Below, in pieces: positions 1 to 7,089 of a stretch of DNA of 20,116 bases. Source of the stretch: Thermoplasmata archaeon (GTDB taxonomy: Archaea; Thermoplasmatota; Thermoplasmata; GCA-020350865); contig CP070672.1 in the NCBI GenBank assembly GCA_020351895.1, positions 2,377,522-2,397,637 on the forward strand, read 5' to 3'. The stretch's first letter is position 1. Each line of letters begins with the position of its first letter. The notes under the pieces were generated by a model. That model was not told the origin of the DNA. It saw only the letters and a list, made by a program, of their open reading frames with translations, and made no database searches. Position numbers and translations under genes: made by a program.

Positions 1-1094
1 ATTCCGGGTCCTGCTGGTTCTTTGTAATCTTCGATCTTGCCTGGAGATGGAAAGAAATTGTTACCAGGATCCTCTGCACATATCCTGCACTCAATGGCCC
101 ATCCCTTGCCAGTAACATCTTCCTGGTCAAATTGAAGGTCAAGACCCGAGGCTACCCTCAACTGCTCTTTTGCTAAATCTATGCCTGTTATCATCTCAGT
201 TATGGGGTGCTCAACCTGAAGTCTCGTGTTCATTTCAAGGAAATAATAATTCCCCTTGGAATACATGAACTCAACAGTACCTGCATTTCTGTAACCAACT
301 GCCTTTGCAGCAGATATGGCAGCTCGTCCCATCTCCTCTCTTAGTTCTTCGGTCATCACACAGGAGGGTGTTTCCTCGATCAACTTCTGATGCCTTCTTT
401 GAACAGAGCATTCTCTTTCCCTTACATGAATGACATTACCTTGATTATCGGCGATGATCTGGAACTCCACATGACGCGGTTCGTCCAGGTATTTCTCTAA
501 AAGAACCGATTCATCACCAAAAGCGGACTTTGCCACCCTCTTTGTGGATTCCACGGCATCAGTTAAATCATTCTCATTTTCAACAATTTTCATACCTATT
601 CCGCCTCCCCCACCCGATGCTTTGAGGATCACTGGGTACCCGATTTTTAGGGCAACATCCTTTGCCATTTCCAAGTCTTGGATACCCTCCTCTGTTCCAG
701 GAACAACTGGTACACCTGATGATTTCATGGTCCTCTTTGAGAACAGCTTGTCCCCCATTTCCCTTATATTCTGACCTGTTGGGCCTATAAAGACCAAACC
801 ATTTTTCTCAACCAAATCCGAGAATTTGTCGTTTTCGGCCAGGAATCCATAACCGGGATGTATCGCCTCGGATTTGGTTTTCAGGGCCACATCTATTATG
901 TTATCCATATTCAAATAACTTTCAAGGGGCGGGGGAGGCCCAATCAAATGGCTCTCATCGGCATACTTTGCGAATAGGGCTTCCTTGTCCGCCTCAGAAT
1001 ATACTGCAACTGTGGCAATTCCAAGTTCCCTGCAGGCCCTCATGATCCTGACTGCAATCTCCCCTCTATTGGCAACTAAAACCTTGTTTAACAT
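1..1094 (-). CDS. accC: Biotin carboxylase subunit of an acyl-CoA/pyruvate carboxylase (3' end off window)
   Basis: This enzyme carboxylates biotin using ATP and bicarbonate, to feed acetyl-/propionyl-CoA carboxylase or pyruvate carboxylase in the cytoplasm. The visible 364 residues begin with the family signature LVANRGEIAVRI (6-17). The ATP-grasp part has KASGGGGGIGMK (158-169). The active-site strand is EMNTRLQVEHP, with Glu287, Asn289 and Arg291. Family members have about 450-500 residues, so the C-terminal part lies beyond the left edge. I chose ATG 1094 because MLNKVLVANRGE is where the family starts and GAGGT lies 7 nt upstream. The same frame stays open back to about 1241 without an ATG. 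It could belong to a separate-subunit carboxylase or to PycA; the gene beyond the edge would decide. Confidence 0.95.
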   Translation of the reverse strand, partial: MLNKVLVANRGEIAVRIMRACRELGIATVAVYSEADKEALFAKYADESHLIGPPPPLESYLNMDNIIDVALKTKSEAIHPGYGFLAENDKFSDLVEKNGLVFIGPTGQNIREMGDKLFSKRTMKSSGVPVVPGTEEGIQDLEMAKDVALKIGYPVILKASGGGGGIGMKIVENENDLTDAVESTKRVAKSAFGDESVLLEKYLDEPRHVEFQIIADNQGNVIHVRERECSVQRRHQKLIEETPSCVMTEELREEMGRAAISAAKAVGYRNAGTVEFMYSKGNYYFLEMNTRLQVEHPITEMITGIDLAKEQLRVASGLDLQFDQEDVTGKGWAIECRICAEDPGNNFFPSPGKIEDYKEPAGPG

Positions 1095-1202
1095 ACAATC
1101 GACCTCAACACCAGGAATTTCGGAATGGTTTCCTTCCTTTATGAGGATTTCCTTGATATCCTCATGCAATATCAGGTATATCCTTATTGATTCTTGATTA
1201 TT

Positions 1203-1231
1203 GGGTGGGAGGAGGGGGTATTGGCTGGTGG
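1203..1231 (+). other. Short G-rich patch upstream of biotin carboxylase
   Basis: On the plus strand, G-runs of 3, 3 and 5 separated by 1-4 bases are followed by three GG pairs. This could form a G-quadruplex. On the minus strand, where biotin carboxylase is transcribed, it is a C-rich segment of the leader or promoter region. Its function is unknown. Confidence 0.4.
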
Positions 1232-1295
1232 CGAAATAAAATTAATACCTATTTCTAAAAAAACTATTCCAAATAATCCGACTTAAAATAACCAT

Positions 1296-1727
1296 TCAAA
1301 CATAGAACAGAAGAGCAACAGTAATTATTAGGATGATCGCTAATATAACCAAAACCATTGTAGTTTTTGTATCTGAGCCGAAAATTATTGGTATTGGTCC
1401 GATGAGGACAACGCCACCCCCTTTAATGGCTTTTCCTGCTCTTGGTTGACCTGGTCTTGTTTGTGTTTGCCGAGCTTGTCTTGGCTCACCATATTCGGGA
1501 TAATCCTCCATATCACCAACTTGAGCGGCAAATCCAATAAATCCCAATATTATCGCTGCCATAATGCAAAGTACTCCGAGGAAAGCGAATACACCTGAAC
1601 CATAAAAAACAGGGATAAAAACCACGATACCTGCGCTTCCCTCACCAGTGGTAACACTATAACCGATTAATGCGATGCCACAAATCACCAGGACGATGGC
1701 CATAATAAGGTATCGGTTCATCCTCAT
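1296..1727 (-). CDS. TIGR00304/DUF131 family membrane protein
   Basis: This 143-residue membrane protein of unknown function belongs to an archaea-specific family. Three hydrophobic segments are visible at about 7-24, 32-68 (one long or two short helices) and 123-142. A polar loop rich in Arg, Gln and Pro (about 72-98) separates them. The signature KGGGVVLIGPIPIIFGSD (about 101-118) just before the last helix is the hallmark of TIGR00304/DUF131. ATG 1727 is used, with GGAG a few bases upstream; ATG 1721 is an alternative. A TATA-like element at about 1757-1766 on the minus strand suggests a promoter of its own. The neighbours do not reveal a role. Confidence 0.85.
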   Translation of the reverse strand: MRMNRYLIMAIVLVICGIALIGYSVTTGEGSAGIVVFIPVFYGSGVFAFLGVLCIMAAIILGFIGFAAQVGDMEDYPEYGEPRQARQTQTRPGQPRAGKAIKGGGVVLIGPIPIIFGSDTKTTMVLVILAIILIITVALLFYV

Positions 1728-1756
1728 TTTCAGGCTCCAATATCTATATAATATTA

Positions 1757-1766
1757 CATATAAGGT
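1757..1766 (-). promoter_or_regulatory. Box A (TATA) for the DUF131 gene
   Basis: Read on the minus strand this is CCTTATATG, about 34 bp upstream of the ATG at 1727. That spacing would give a very short leader. It is placed by eye only. Confidence 0.45.
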
Positions 1767-1781
1767 TTAAGGTTTGTCCCT

Positions 1782-2546
1782 TCATTCCTCTTTCTTGTCC
1801 TTATTAACGCCTTTTTCAGCCCTCGATATTGCCTCCTCCAGTGTCAGTTTACCCACCGCAACCGATTTTGCCTCCTCCTTGGATATAGTGACCCTACCCT
1901 TGCTCTCTATTCTGCTTCTTCTTTGAATGTCTCTAAGTTCACCTTGTGTAGGTTTCACCTTGTATTTTCCCCTTGCTGGAATTCCACTTTTTAGTGCGAT
2001 TTCAATGGCTGCATCGATGTCAGGTGTTTCCGAGATTCTTGTGGTTCTCGTCTCATCAGAAATCTCGATTTTTAGCCTTAAATTCGACAGAGAATTGATT
2101 ATCCTGTTCCTGTGGGTTGTGTCGCCGTGCCCAATTCTTATCACGGTTTCTTCCGCAGGATTCGAACTAATAGCCCTGTCCACCATTTCCCTAACCTTTT
2201 CTGGGGAGGATACTTGGGCAGTACTTAAAATCTCTCCATCTCCGATTACTGCCAAGCCGGGTCTTTTTCCAGGGTCGATGCCAATGATCAGTTTCTTAAA
2301 TTTCTCCTTACCTTTCAGGATTCTCATGGCTCTGTCTATTGTAAGGTTAATATCCTTCTCTGTAAGAACCAACCTTGGAAAATTTATTTTATTTTTTTCC
2401 TCTTTAGTGGTTATTATCACACCTATATTCAAGGGTATGGGCTCGTTGAAGGTGAGGCTGGCAAAGGACAAATCCCTTTTTTTCAAGCCCTTGATCAGAT
2501 CGTAATAAACGCGAAAATCGGAAGTGAGGATGCCTATGATCTTCAT
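1782..2546 (-). CDS. Uncharacterised RuvC/YqgF-like RNase H-fold protein
   Basis: This 254-residue protein has two parts. An N-terminal region of about 80 residues starts MKIIGILTSDFRVYYDL and resembles nothing I can name. A C-terminal RNase H-like domain follows. The first strand is IIGIDPGKRPGLAV (87-100) with Asp91. An acidic pair ISDE (162-165) falls where the second metal ligand is expected, and Asp176/Asp178 in PDIDAAIEIA fit the helix-borne third ligand. This order is typical of RuvC/YqgF-type nucleases, so a metal-dependent nuclease is plausible but unproven. The frame continues upstream to ATG 2624. I chose ATG 2546 because the fold begins there and an AT-rich box A lies about 30 bp upstream, implying a leaderless message. 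A basic, Glu-rich tail (205-254) follows the domain. Confidence 0.7.
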   Translation of the reverse strand: MKIIGILTSDFRVYYDLIKGLKKRDLSFASLTFNEPIPLNIGVIITTKEEKNKINFPRLVLTEKDINLTIDRAMRILKGKEKFKKLIIGIDPGKRPGLAVIGDGEILSTAQVSSPEKVREMVDRAISSNPAEETVIRIGHGDTTHRNRIINSLSNLRLKIEISDETRTTRISETPDIDAAIEIALKSGIPARGKYKVKPTQGELRDIQRRSRIESKGRVTISKEEAKSVAVGKLTLEEAISRAEKGVNKDKKEE

Positions 2547-2570
2547 TAGGATGAAATAAGGATTGAGGGT

Positions 2571-2581
2571 AAATAAGTTTA
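2571..2581 (-). promoter_or_regulatory. Box A for the RNase H-fold gene
   Basis: TAAACTTATTT on the minus strand is centred about 30 bp before ATG 2546. No Shine-Dalgarno sequence precedes that ATG. Together these support leaderless initiation at 2546 rather than at the upstream ATG 2624. Confidence 0.5.
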
Positions 2582-2672
2582 TCCAATATTTCTGAGAGAG
2601 AGTGAAATATCTCCATATATCCAATTTTAGTTGTATCTACAGAATATAACTTTGTATTTTTGATATACAAAG

Positions 2673-2683
2673 CCTTTATAAGG
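2673..2683 (+). promoter_or_regulatory. Box A for the secreted Asp-box protein
   Basis: CCTTTATAAGG is a strong, nearly palindromic TATA element. Transcription would start near 2704, leaving a leader of about 20 nt before GTG 2726. A second AT-rich candidate, TTATATAATG, lies at 2689-2698. Confidence 0.55.
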
Positions 2684-2725
2684 GTAGTTATATAATGATA
2701 ATAGTATATTGAAAGTAGGGATTAA

Positions 2726-4777
2726 GTGAGACGAAAGAAAATCTCAACTTTTATAGTCTGTTTATTGCTTCTCCTCGTTCTCTTTGCCCCCAACTCTGCT
2801 TTAATAATAATTCCTATGGATTTTACAACATTGAATAAACAGGATGGCTCTATCAAAGAAAAAGAAATGAAAATGCCTGAATATAGGAATACCAGGTCCC
2901 CGCCTGGTTGGTCAATTGAGATGCGATTGACTCATTCTTCAGGGGATTCAATAACACCCGATATGGCGGTATGGGACAACAATGTACACGTTGTCTGGCA
3001 CGATAATAGAAATGGGGACTATGATATTTATTATAAAAGAAGTATTGATAATGGATCAAGTTGGAGTGCTGATATTAAATTAGGCTCTTCAGGTAGTTCG
3101 TTGTGGAATTATGAATGGCCAAAGATAGCCATCTTTGAGAATAATATTCATATGATTTGGAAAGGCCCTGGTGGTGCTCATTATATAAACAGCACCGATA
3201 ATGGTAATAATTGGAGTGAAATAACGGTGTTCAATGGTTGGTTAGGACATCCCGATGTTGCGATATGGGAGAATTATGTTTATATCGTGGTCTGTAATAA
3301 AGAAACTAATGACATACTCTTTAAACGCAGTTCTGATAACGGAAACTCGTGGACTGATTGGATATTGGTGAAGGACTTAGGTGGGGCAGCGAGAACTTCG
3401 ATGGAAACTGACGGTAATATCATACACGTTACTTATTATTTTGGCTCTGGTAGTGGTCAATGGTTAAGATGTATTGAGAGCCATGACCAAGGAGATACCT
3501 GGATCAACGACCGTTTAATTAAACATGCTGACTCTGGTAGTACCGGTGAATATTTACATTACCATTGGGCAACCTCAATGCAGGGATTTAATCTTCATAT
3601 TGTTTATATCATACAGTACGTAAATATTGGGGTATATTCTACTTGGTACGGTAAAGTGAGTGATAATGCAGAAGCCCCGAGTGTTGATGTAGATAAGGAC
3701 CATATCGTATGGGGTGAAAAAGACGAAAACAATAACCGCCAGTTGTATTCAAATAAGTTTGGTCAAGTGACTAATTACCCCAGTGATTCTTATTCGCTTC
3801 GCACGAGGAGCTCCAACAATATTGTCCATGTTGTTTGGGCTGATAATAGGGATGGAGATACCGAGCTATACTACTGTCAAAGGGGCATGTTTGCGGATTT
3901 AACTTTATCTAATTCTGACATCCAATTCACCCCTCCCAATCCTGTTGTGAATGGTACGATAATTTTCATCAATTCAACGGTGTTCAGCTATGGCAAATCT
4001 GCATCAAACATAGAGGTAAAATTCTATAATGGGGATCCAGATATCGATGATGATTTAATCCCAGATCCAACTGCTGATGAAATCGGGAATGATACAATCA
4101 ACATAAACAAAGATACAAGCACTCTTGCCTCAATACAATGGCTTCCGCCCTCAATAGGAGAATACAACATCTACGTCTGGCCAAACCCAAATAATGACAT
4201 CCAAGAATACAATTACACAAACAATTTAGCAAATAAAACCCTCGAAATTATTCCAGGAATATTTTCTCTGGGGCTAGCTAAAGGTTGGAATCTTATTTCA
4301 ATACCTTTAAAGCTGTCAAAAAATGATCTGTCCTCGGTCCTTGAATCTATTGAGGGGCAATATGATTCAATTCAATGGTATAATTCAACAGACACAAATG
4401 ACCATTGGAAGCATTATCACGATTCGAAACCTCTTTATCTCAATGATTTATGGAATATCGATCAAAACAAAGGCATTTGGTTACACATTACGGAACCTGG
4501 TGGAACAATATTGACAATCATCGAAAACAATATATCAACTCCCCAAAATATCACACTGTATACAGGCTGGAACCTGGTGGGCTATCCCTCATCTACAAAC
4601 CATAACAGAACAGAAGGATTAAATAACCTGACCTTTGGCTCAGAAGTGGACTCGATTTGGACCTATGACTCCACAACGCAAACATGGAAGGAAATGGGTG
4701 AAACAGATTTTTTCGAAAGTTGTAGAGGTTATTTTATTCATTCTAAAACAGATTGCATTTGGGAAGTTCCATTATAA
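2726..4777 (+). CDS. Secreted Asp-box beta-propeller protein with CARDB-like and tandem C-terminal domains
   Basis: The 683-residue exported protein starts at GTG 2726, preceded by AGGG. Residues 1-27 form a signal peptide (basic MRRKK, then a Leu-rich core). Residues about 60-390 are a sialidase-like propeller with four Asp-boxes of form SxDxGxxW at 106-113, 156-163, 202-209 and 252-259. A motif VVWxDNRxGDxxxYY occurs near both ends (89-103 and 369-383). Residues about 390-508 look like a CARDB-type Ig-like domain ending in NYTNNLANKTLEI. The last 170 residues hold two related units starting GWNLISIP (520) and GWNLVGYP (614). The gene is visibly AT-richer than its neighbours, which may indicate transfer or relaxed codon use. 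Asp-boxes do not prove sialidase activity, and I see no catalytic set. A surface or extracellular binding role is inferred. Confidence 0.8.
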   Translation: MRRKKISTFIVCLLLLLVLFAPNSALIIIPMDFTTLNKQDGSIKEKEMKMPEYRNTRSPPGWSIEMRLTHSSGDSITPDMAVWDNNVHVVWHDNRNGDYDIYYKRSIDNGSSWSADIKLGSSGSSLWNYEWPKIAIFENNIHMIWKGPGGAHYINSTDNGNNWSEITVFNGWLGHPDVAIWENYVYIVVCNKETNDILFKRSSDNGNSWTDWILVKDLGGAARTSMETDGNIIHVTYYFGSGSGQWLRCIESHDQGDTWINDRLIKHADSGSTGEYLHYHWATSMQGFNLHIVYIIQYVNIGVYSTWYGKVSDNAEAPSVDVDKDHIVWGEKDENNNRQLYSNKFGQVTNYPSDSYSLRTRSSNNIVHVVWADNRDGDTELYYCQRGMFADLTLSNSDIQFTPPNPVVNGTIIFINSTVFSYGKSASNIEVKFYNGDPDIDDDLIPDPTADEIGNDTININKDTSTLASIQWLPPSIGEYNIYVWPNPNNDIQEYNYTNNLANKTLEIIPGIFSLGLAKGWNLISIPLKLSKNDLSSVLESIEGQYDSIQWYNSTDTNDHWKHYHDSKPLYLNDLWNIDQNKGIWLHITEPGGTILTIIENNISTPQNITLYTGWNLVGYPSSTNHNRTEGLNNLTFGSEVDSIWTYDSTTQTWKEMGETDFFESCRGYFIHSKTDCIWEVPL

Positions 4778-4811
4778 TAATATCCCTGCCATCATTCTTA
4801 CCCATACCAAA

Positions 4812-4821
4812 CCTTTTTAAT
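4812..4821 (+). promoter_or_regulatory. Box A for the ferredoxin gene
   Basis: CCTTTTTAAT is centred about 34 bp before ATG 4851. The predicted leader is therefore very short. The GGGA at 4842-4845 could still help ribosome binding. Confidence 0.5.
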
Positions 4822-4850
4822 ATCAATATCGATTAACCGTCGGGAAGAAA

Positions 4851-5033
4851 ATGGTTGAACTCGAGTACGACAAGTGCATGATATGCGGAGGATGTGTTGC
4901 AGTATGCCCTGTGGACTGCATAACAGTCTATGACGCTTGGGTAGAGATAGATAACAATGAATGTACAGATTGCGGGGCATGTGTTAAGGTTTGTCCAGTT
5001 GGAGCCATGAACATAGTCAAGGTTAAGGCTTAG
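4851..5033 (+). CDS. 2[4Fe-4S] ferredoxin
   Basis: This 60-residue soluble electron carrier has two classic CxxCxxCxxxCP motifs. Cys9, 12, 15 and 19 plus Cys48 before Pro49, and Cys38, 41 and 44, would hold two [4Fe-4S] clusters in the usual crossed arrangement. An extra Cys23 lies after the first motif. The size matches clostridial-type ferredoxins. It stands alone with its own promoter, so its partners cannot be read from context. In related archaea small ferredoxins of this type often serve lipid reductases or oxidoreductases. That is family knowledge and not visible here. Confidence 0.93.
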   Translation: MVELEYDKCMICGGCVAVCPVDCITVYDAWVEIDNNECTDCGACVKVCPVGAMNIVKVKA

Positions 5034-5102
5034 ATCTTCCTTTAAAATCAAGGGGTAATAATTCCCTTTTATCCAAAAACCGAAAGGAGCGTGGTGAATA
5101 AC

Positions 5103-6083
5103 GTGAATTTGAGGGATTTGGGGGAGAGGAAGGCCCAGGAACTCATACGTGATATTCTATTGAATAATACCATTGACAATGCAGACATGATGGACGATTG
5201 TGCAGTTGTTGAGTTTGGTGATGATTATTTGCTTGTGACAACTGACATGATATCAAAATCCACCCACATCCCTGAAAATGCGACTTTCTGGCAGACAGGT
5301 TGGCATTTGGTTGCAATAAATCTCAGCGACATCGCGGCCATGGGTGGAAAGCCATTGGGTCTGGTAGTGGCTCTGGGACTGCCTCGTATTTTTGACTTAG
5401 GATCTTTGCAAAAAATAGTGGACGGAATGAATTCATGTGCTTCTAAATTCGGCACCTGTATTTTAGGGGGAGACACAAAGGAGGCCGAGACTCTAACACT
5501 TTCAGGATGTGCCGTAGGCAGTGTTGCCAAGTCCGAAATCATGCTGAGAAAAGGTGCCAAACCTGGGAATATCGTGGCCGTGACTGGGAAATCGGGAGGT
5601 GCAGGAGCAGCATACTATGCCCTGAAAAACGATATAAACCAAGATAACTCAGTCAAGAATCTACTGGAAATTACGCCCAGAATCCAGGAGGGCAGGGTAC
5701 TTGCCAAAACCAAAGTTGTGACATCATGCATGGATATTTCAGATGGCCTAGCCTCTTCAATACACCAAATGGGGATATTAAATAGAGTTTCATTTCAGCT
5801 GGATTTCGACCAAATTCCAATATCAAGTGAGGCAGAAGCCGTATCAAAGAGCCTCCATTTACCGATAGAAGAGCTCGTGCTCTACTCAGGAGGGGATTAT
5901 GAACTTCTGATTACAATCGATAAAGATAAAATGGAAGATGCTAAAGAAGCATTATCTGAAATAGGAACGAAAATCTCACCCATTGGCATTGTTGAAGAAG
6001 GCACAGAGAATACCCTTATAAAGGATGGAGTCTCTACTTATTTGGAAAATAGGGGTTATGAGCACTTCAGGTGGAAACCATGA
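5103..6083 (+). CDS. thiL: Thiamine-monophosphate kinase
   Basis: ThiL phosphorylates thiamine phosphate with ATP to give thiamine diphosphate, the active cofactor. The AIR-synthase-like fold shows in order the N-terminal LRDLGERKAQELI (3-15), DDCAVVEFGDD (31-41), TTDMI (46-50), NLSDIAAMGGKPLG (73-86), LGGDT (121-125), MDISDGL (210-216) and the C-terminal GGDYELL (263-269). The 326-residue length is normal. In-frame GTG codons also lie at 5091 and 5094. I prefer GTG 5103 because the family begins at that point and GGTGA (5093-5097) sits 5 nt before it. The upstream AAGGAG (5083-5088) would fit 5094. The stop overlaps the next gene as ATGA, so the two are translationally coupled. Confidence 0.93.
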   Translation: MNLRDLGERKAQELIRDILLNNTIDNADMMDDCAVVEFGDDYLLVTTDMISKSTHIPENATFWQTGWHLVAINLSDIAAMGGKPLGLVVALGLPRIFDLGSLQKIVDGMNSCASKFGTCILGGDTKEAETLTLSGCAVGSVAKSEIMLRKGAKPGNIVAVTGKSGGAGAAYYALKNDINQDNSVKNLLEITPRIQEGRVLAKTKVVTSCMDISDGLASSIHQMGILNRVSFQLDFDQIPISSEAEAVSKSLHLPIEELVLYSGGDYELLITIDKDKMEDAKEALSEIGTKISPIGIVEEGTENTLIKDGVSTYLENRGYEHFRWKP

Positions 6084-7081
6084 AGGAGGCCATGTTCTGG
6101 AGGAAGCAAGACAGCAAGGTAGAATGCCTGCTTTGTCCTCATAGATGTAAAATTTCAGAGGGAAAACGCGGGATATGCGGGGTTAGAGAGAATCAGAAAG
6201 GAAAATTGAACACCCTGATATACGGCCTGGCCACATCCGTGACTCCTGATCCTATCGAAAAGAAACCTCTATTCCACTTTTTTCCGGGAACTTACGTGCT
6301 GTCATTTGGTACAGTGGGTTGTAACTTCAAATGCCTCCATTGCCAGAACTACGGCATCTCCCAGGCGAAGATAGAGGCAATGAGGTTTCAGAATGTGAAG
6401 GTGGAGGATGTGGTCAAAATCGCAAAGAGATATAAATGCCAGGGCGTGGCCTGGACCTACAACGAACCCTCGATTTGGTATGAGTTCACCTACGATGCTT
6501 CGGTTGCGGCAAAAGTCGAGGGGCTTTATACCTGTTATGACACCAATGGGTTCATAGAAAGGGAGCCCCTTGAAAAGATCAGCCCATATCTAGATGCCAT
6601 GAACATAGATGTCAAATCCTTCAATGATGACTTCTACAAAAAAATATGCAAGGCGAAACTCCAGCCTGTCCTTGATACGTGCTCCCTGGCAAAAGAACTG
6701 GGAATATTCATTGAGCTGACTTATCTAATAATACCAGGACAAAACGACAGCGAAGCAGAGATAAAAGAATACTGCAAATGGGTTGTTGATACCCTGGGTG
6801 AGAACACCCCTATTCATTTTTCCAGGTTCCACCCCGACTACAAGATGACAGACTCCATTGCCACACCAATGTCAACATTGACAGGGGCTTTTGAAATCGC
6901 AAAGGAGAAGGGGATCAGATATGTTTATCTAGGAAATGTACCCCATGGGGATTACGAGAACACCTACTGCTCGGAATGCGGTGATTTATTGATCGAGAGA
7001 ATAGGTTTTTCAACTCGGAGCCATTTTGTAAAGGATGGGAAATGCCCAAAATGTAATTTGGTTATTCCGCTGAGACAGTAA
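6080..7081 (+). CDS. amrS: AmmeMemoRadiSam-type radical SAM enzyme (AmrS)
   Basis: A 333-residue radical SAM protein. The [4Fe-4S]/SAM motif is CNFKCLHC (Cys81, 85, 88). The N-terminus carries CLLCPHRCKISEGKRGICG (16-34), a second cysteine cluster typical of this subfamily, and the C-terminus has a zinc-ribbon-like CxxC...CxxC (297, 300, 322, 325). The family is named for co-occurrence with AMMECR1 and Memo proteins, but neither is in this window. The substrate is unknown to me. ATG 6080 overlaps the thiL stop (ATGA) and has GGTGG (6070-6074) five bases upstream; MKEA is also the usual family start. A GTG at 6071 is a longer alternative. The gene ends 8 bp from a convergent gene. Confidence 0.88.
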   Translation: MKEAMFWRKQDSKVECLLCPHRCKISEGKRGICGVRENQKGKLNTLIYGLATSVTPDPIEKKPLFHFFPGTYVLSFGTVGCNFKCLHCQNYGISQAKIEAMRFQNVKVEDVVKIAKRYKCQGVAWTYNEPSIWYEFTYDASVAAKVEGLYTCYDTNGFIEREPLEKISPYLDAMNIDVKSFNDDFYKKICKAKLQPVLDTCSLAKELGIFIELTYLIIPGQNDSEAEIKEYCKWVVDTLGENTPIHFSRFHPDYKMTDSIATPMSTLTGAFEIAKEKGIRYVYLGNVPHGDYENTYCSECGDLLIERIGFSTRSHFVKDGKCPKCNLVIPLRQ

Positions 7082-7089
7082 CAGCGATT

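Noticed and set aside
1927..2505. Plus-strand open frame of 192 codons opposite the RNase H-fold gene
   Set aside because: It is the antisense shadow of a gene with clear family motifs; its Ser/Phe/Pro/Ile-rich composition is typical of such shadows.
2726..4777. Functional sialidase
   Set aside because: Four Asp-boxes give the propeller signature only. I could not find the arginine triad and Asp/Tyr/Glu catalytic set, so enzyme activity is not claimed.
7082..7089. Dedicated terminators between amrS and the M28 gene
   Set aside because: Only 8 bases separate the convergent stops, so any 3' signal would have to lie inside the opposing gene; none is evident.
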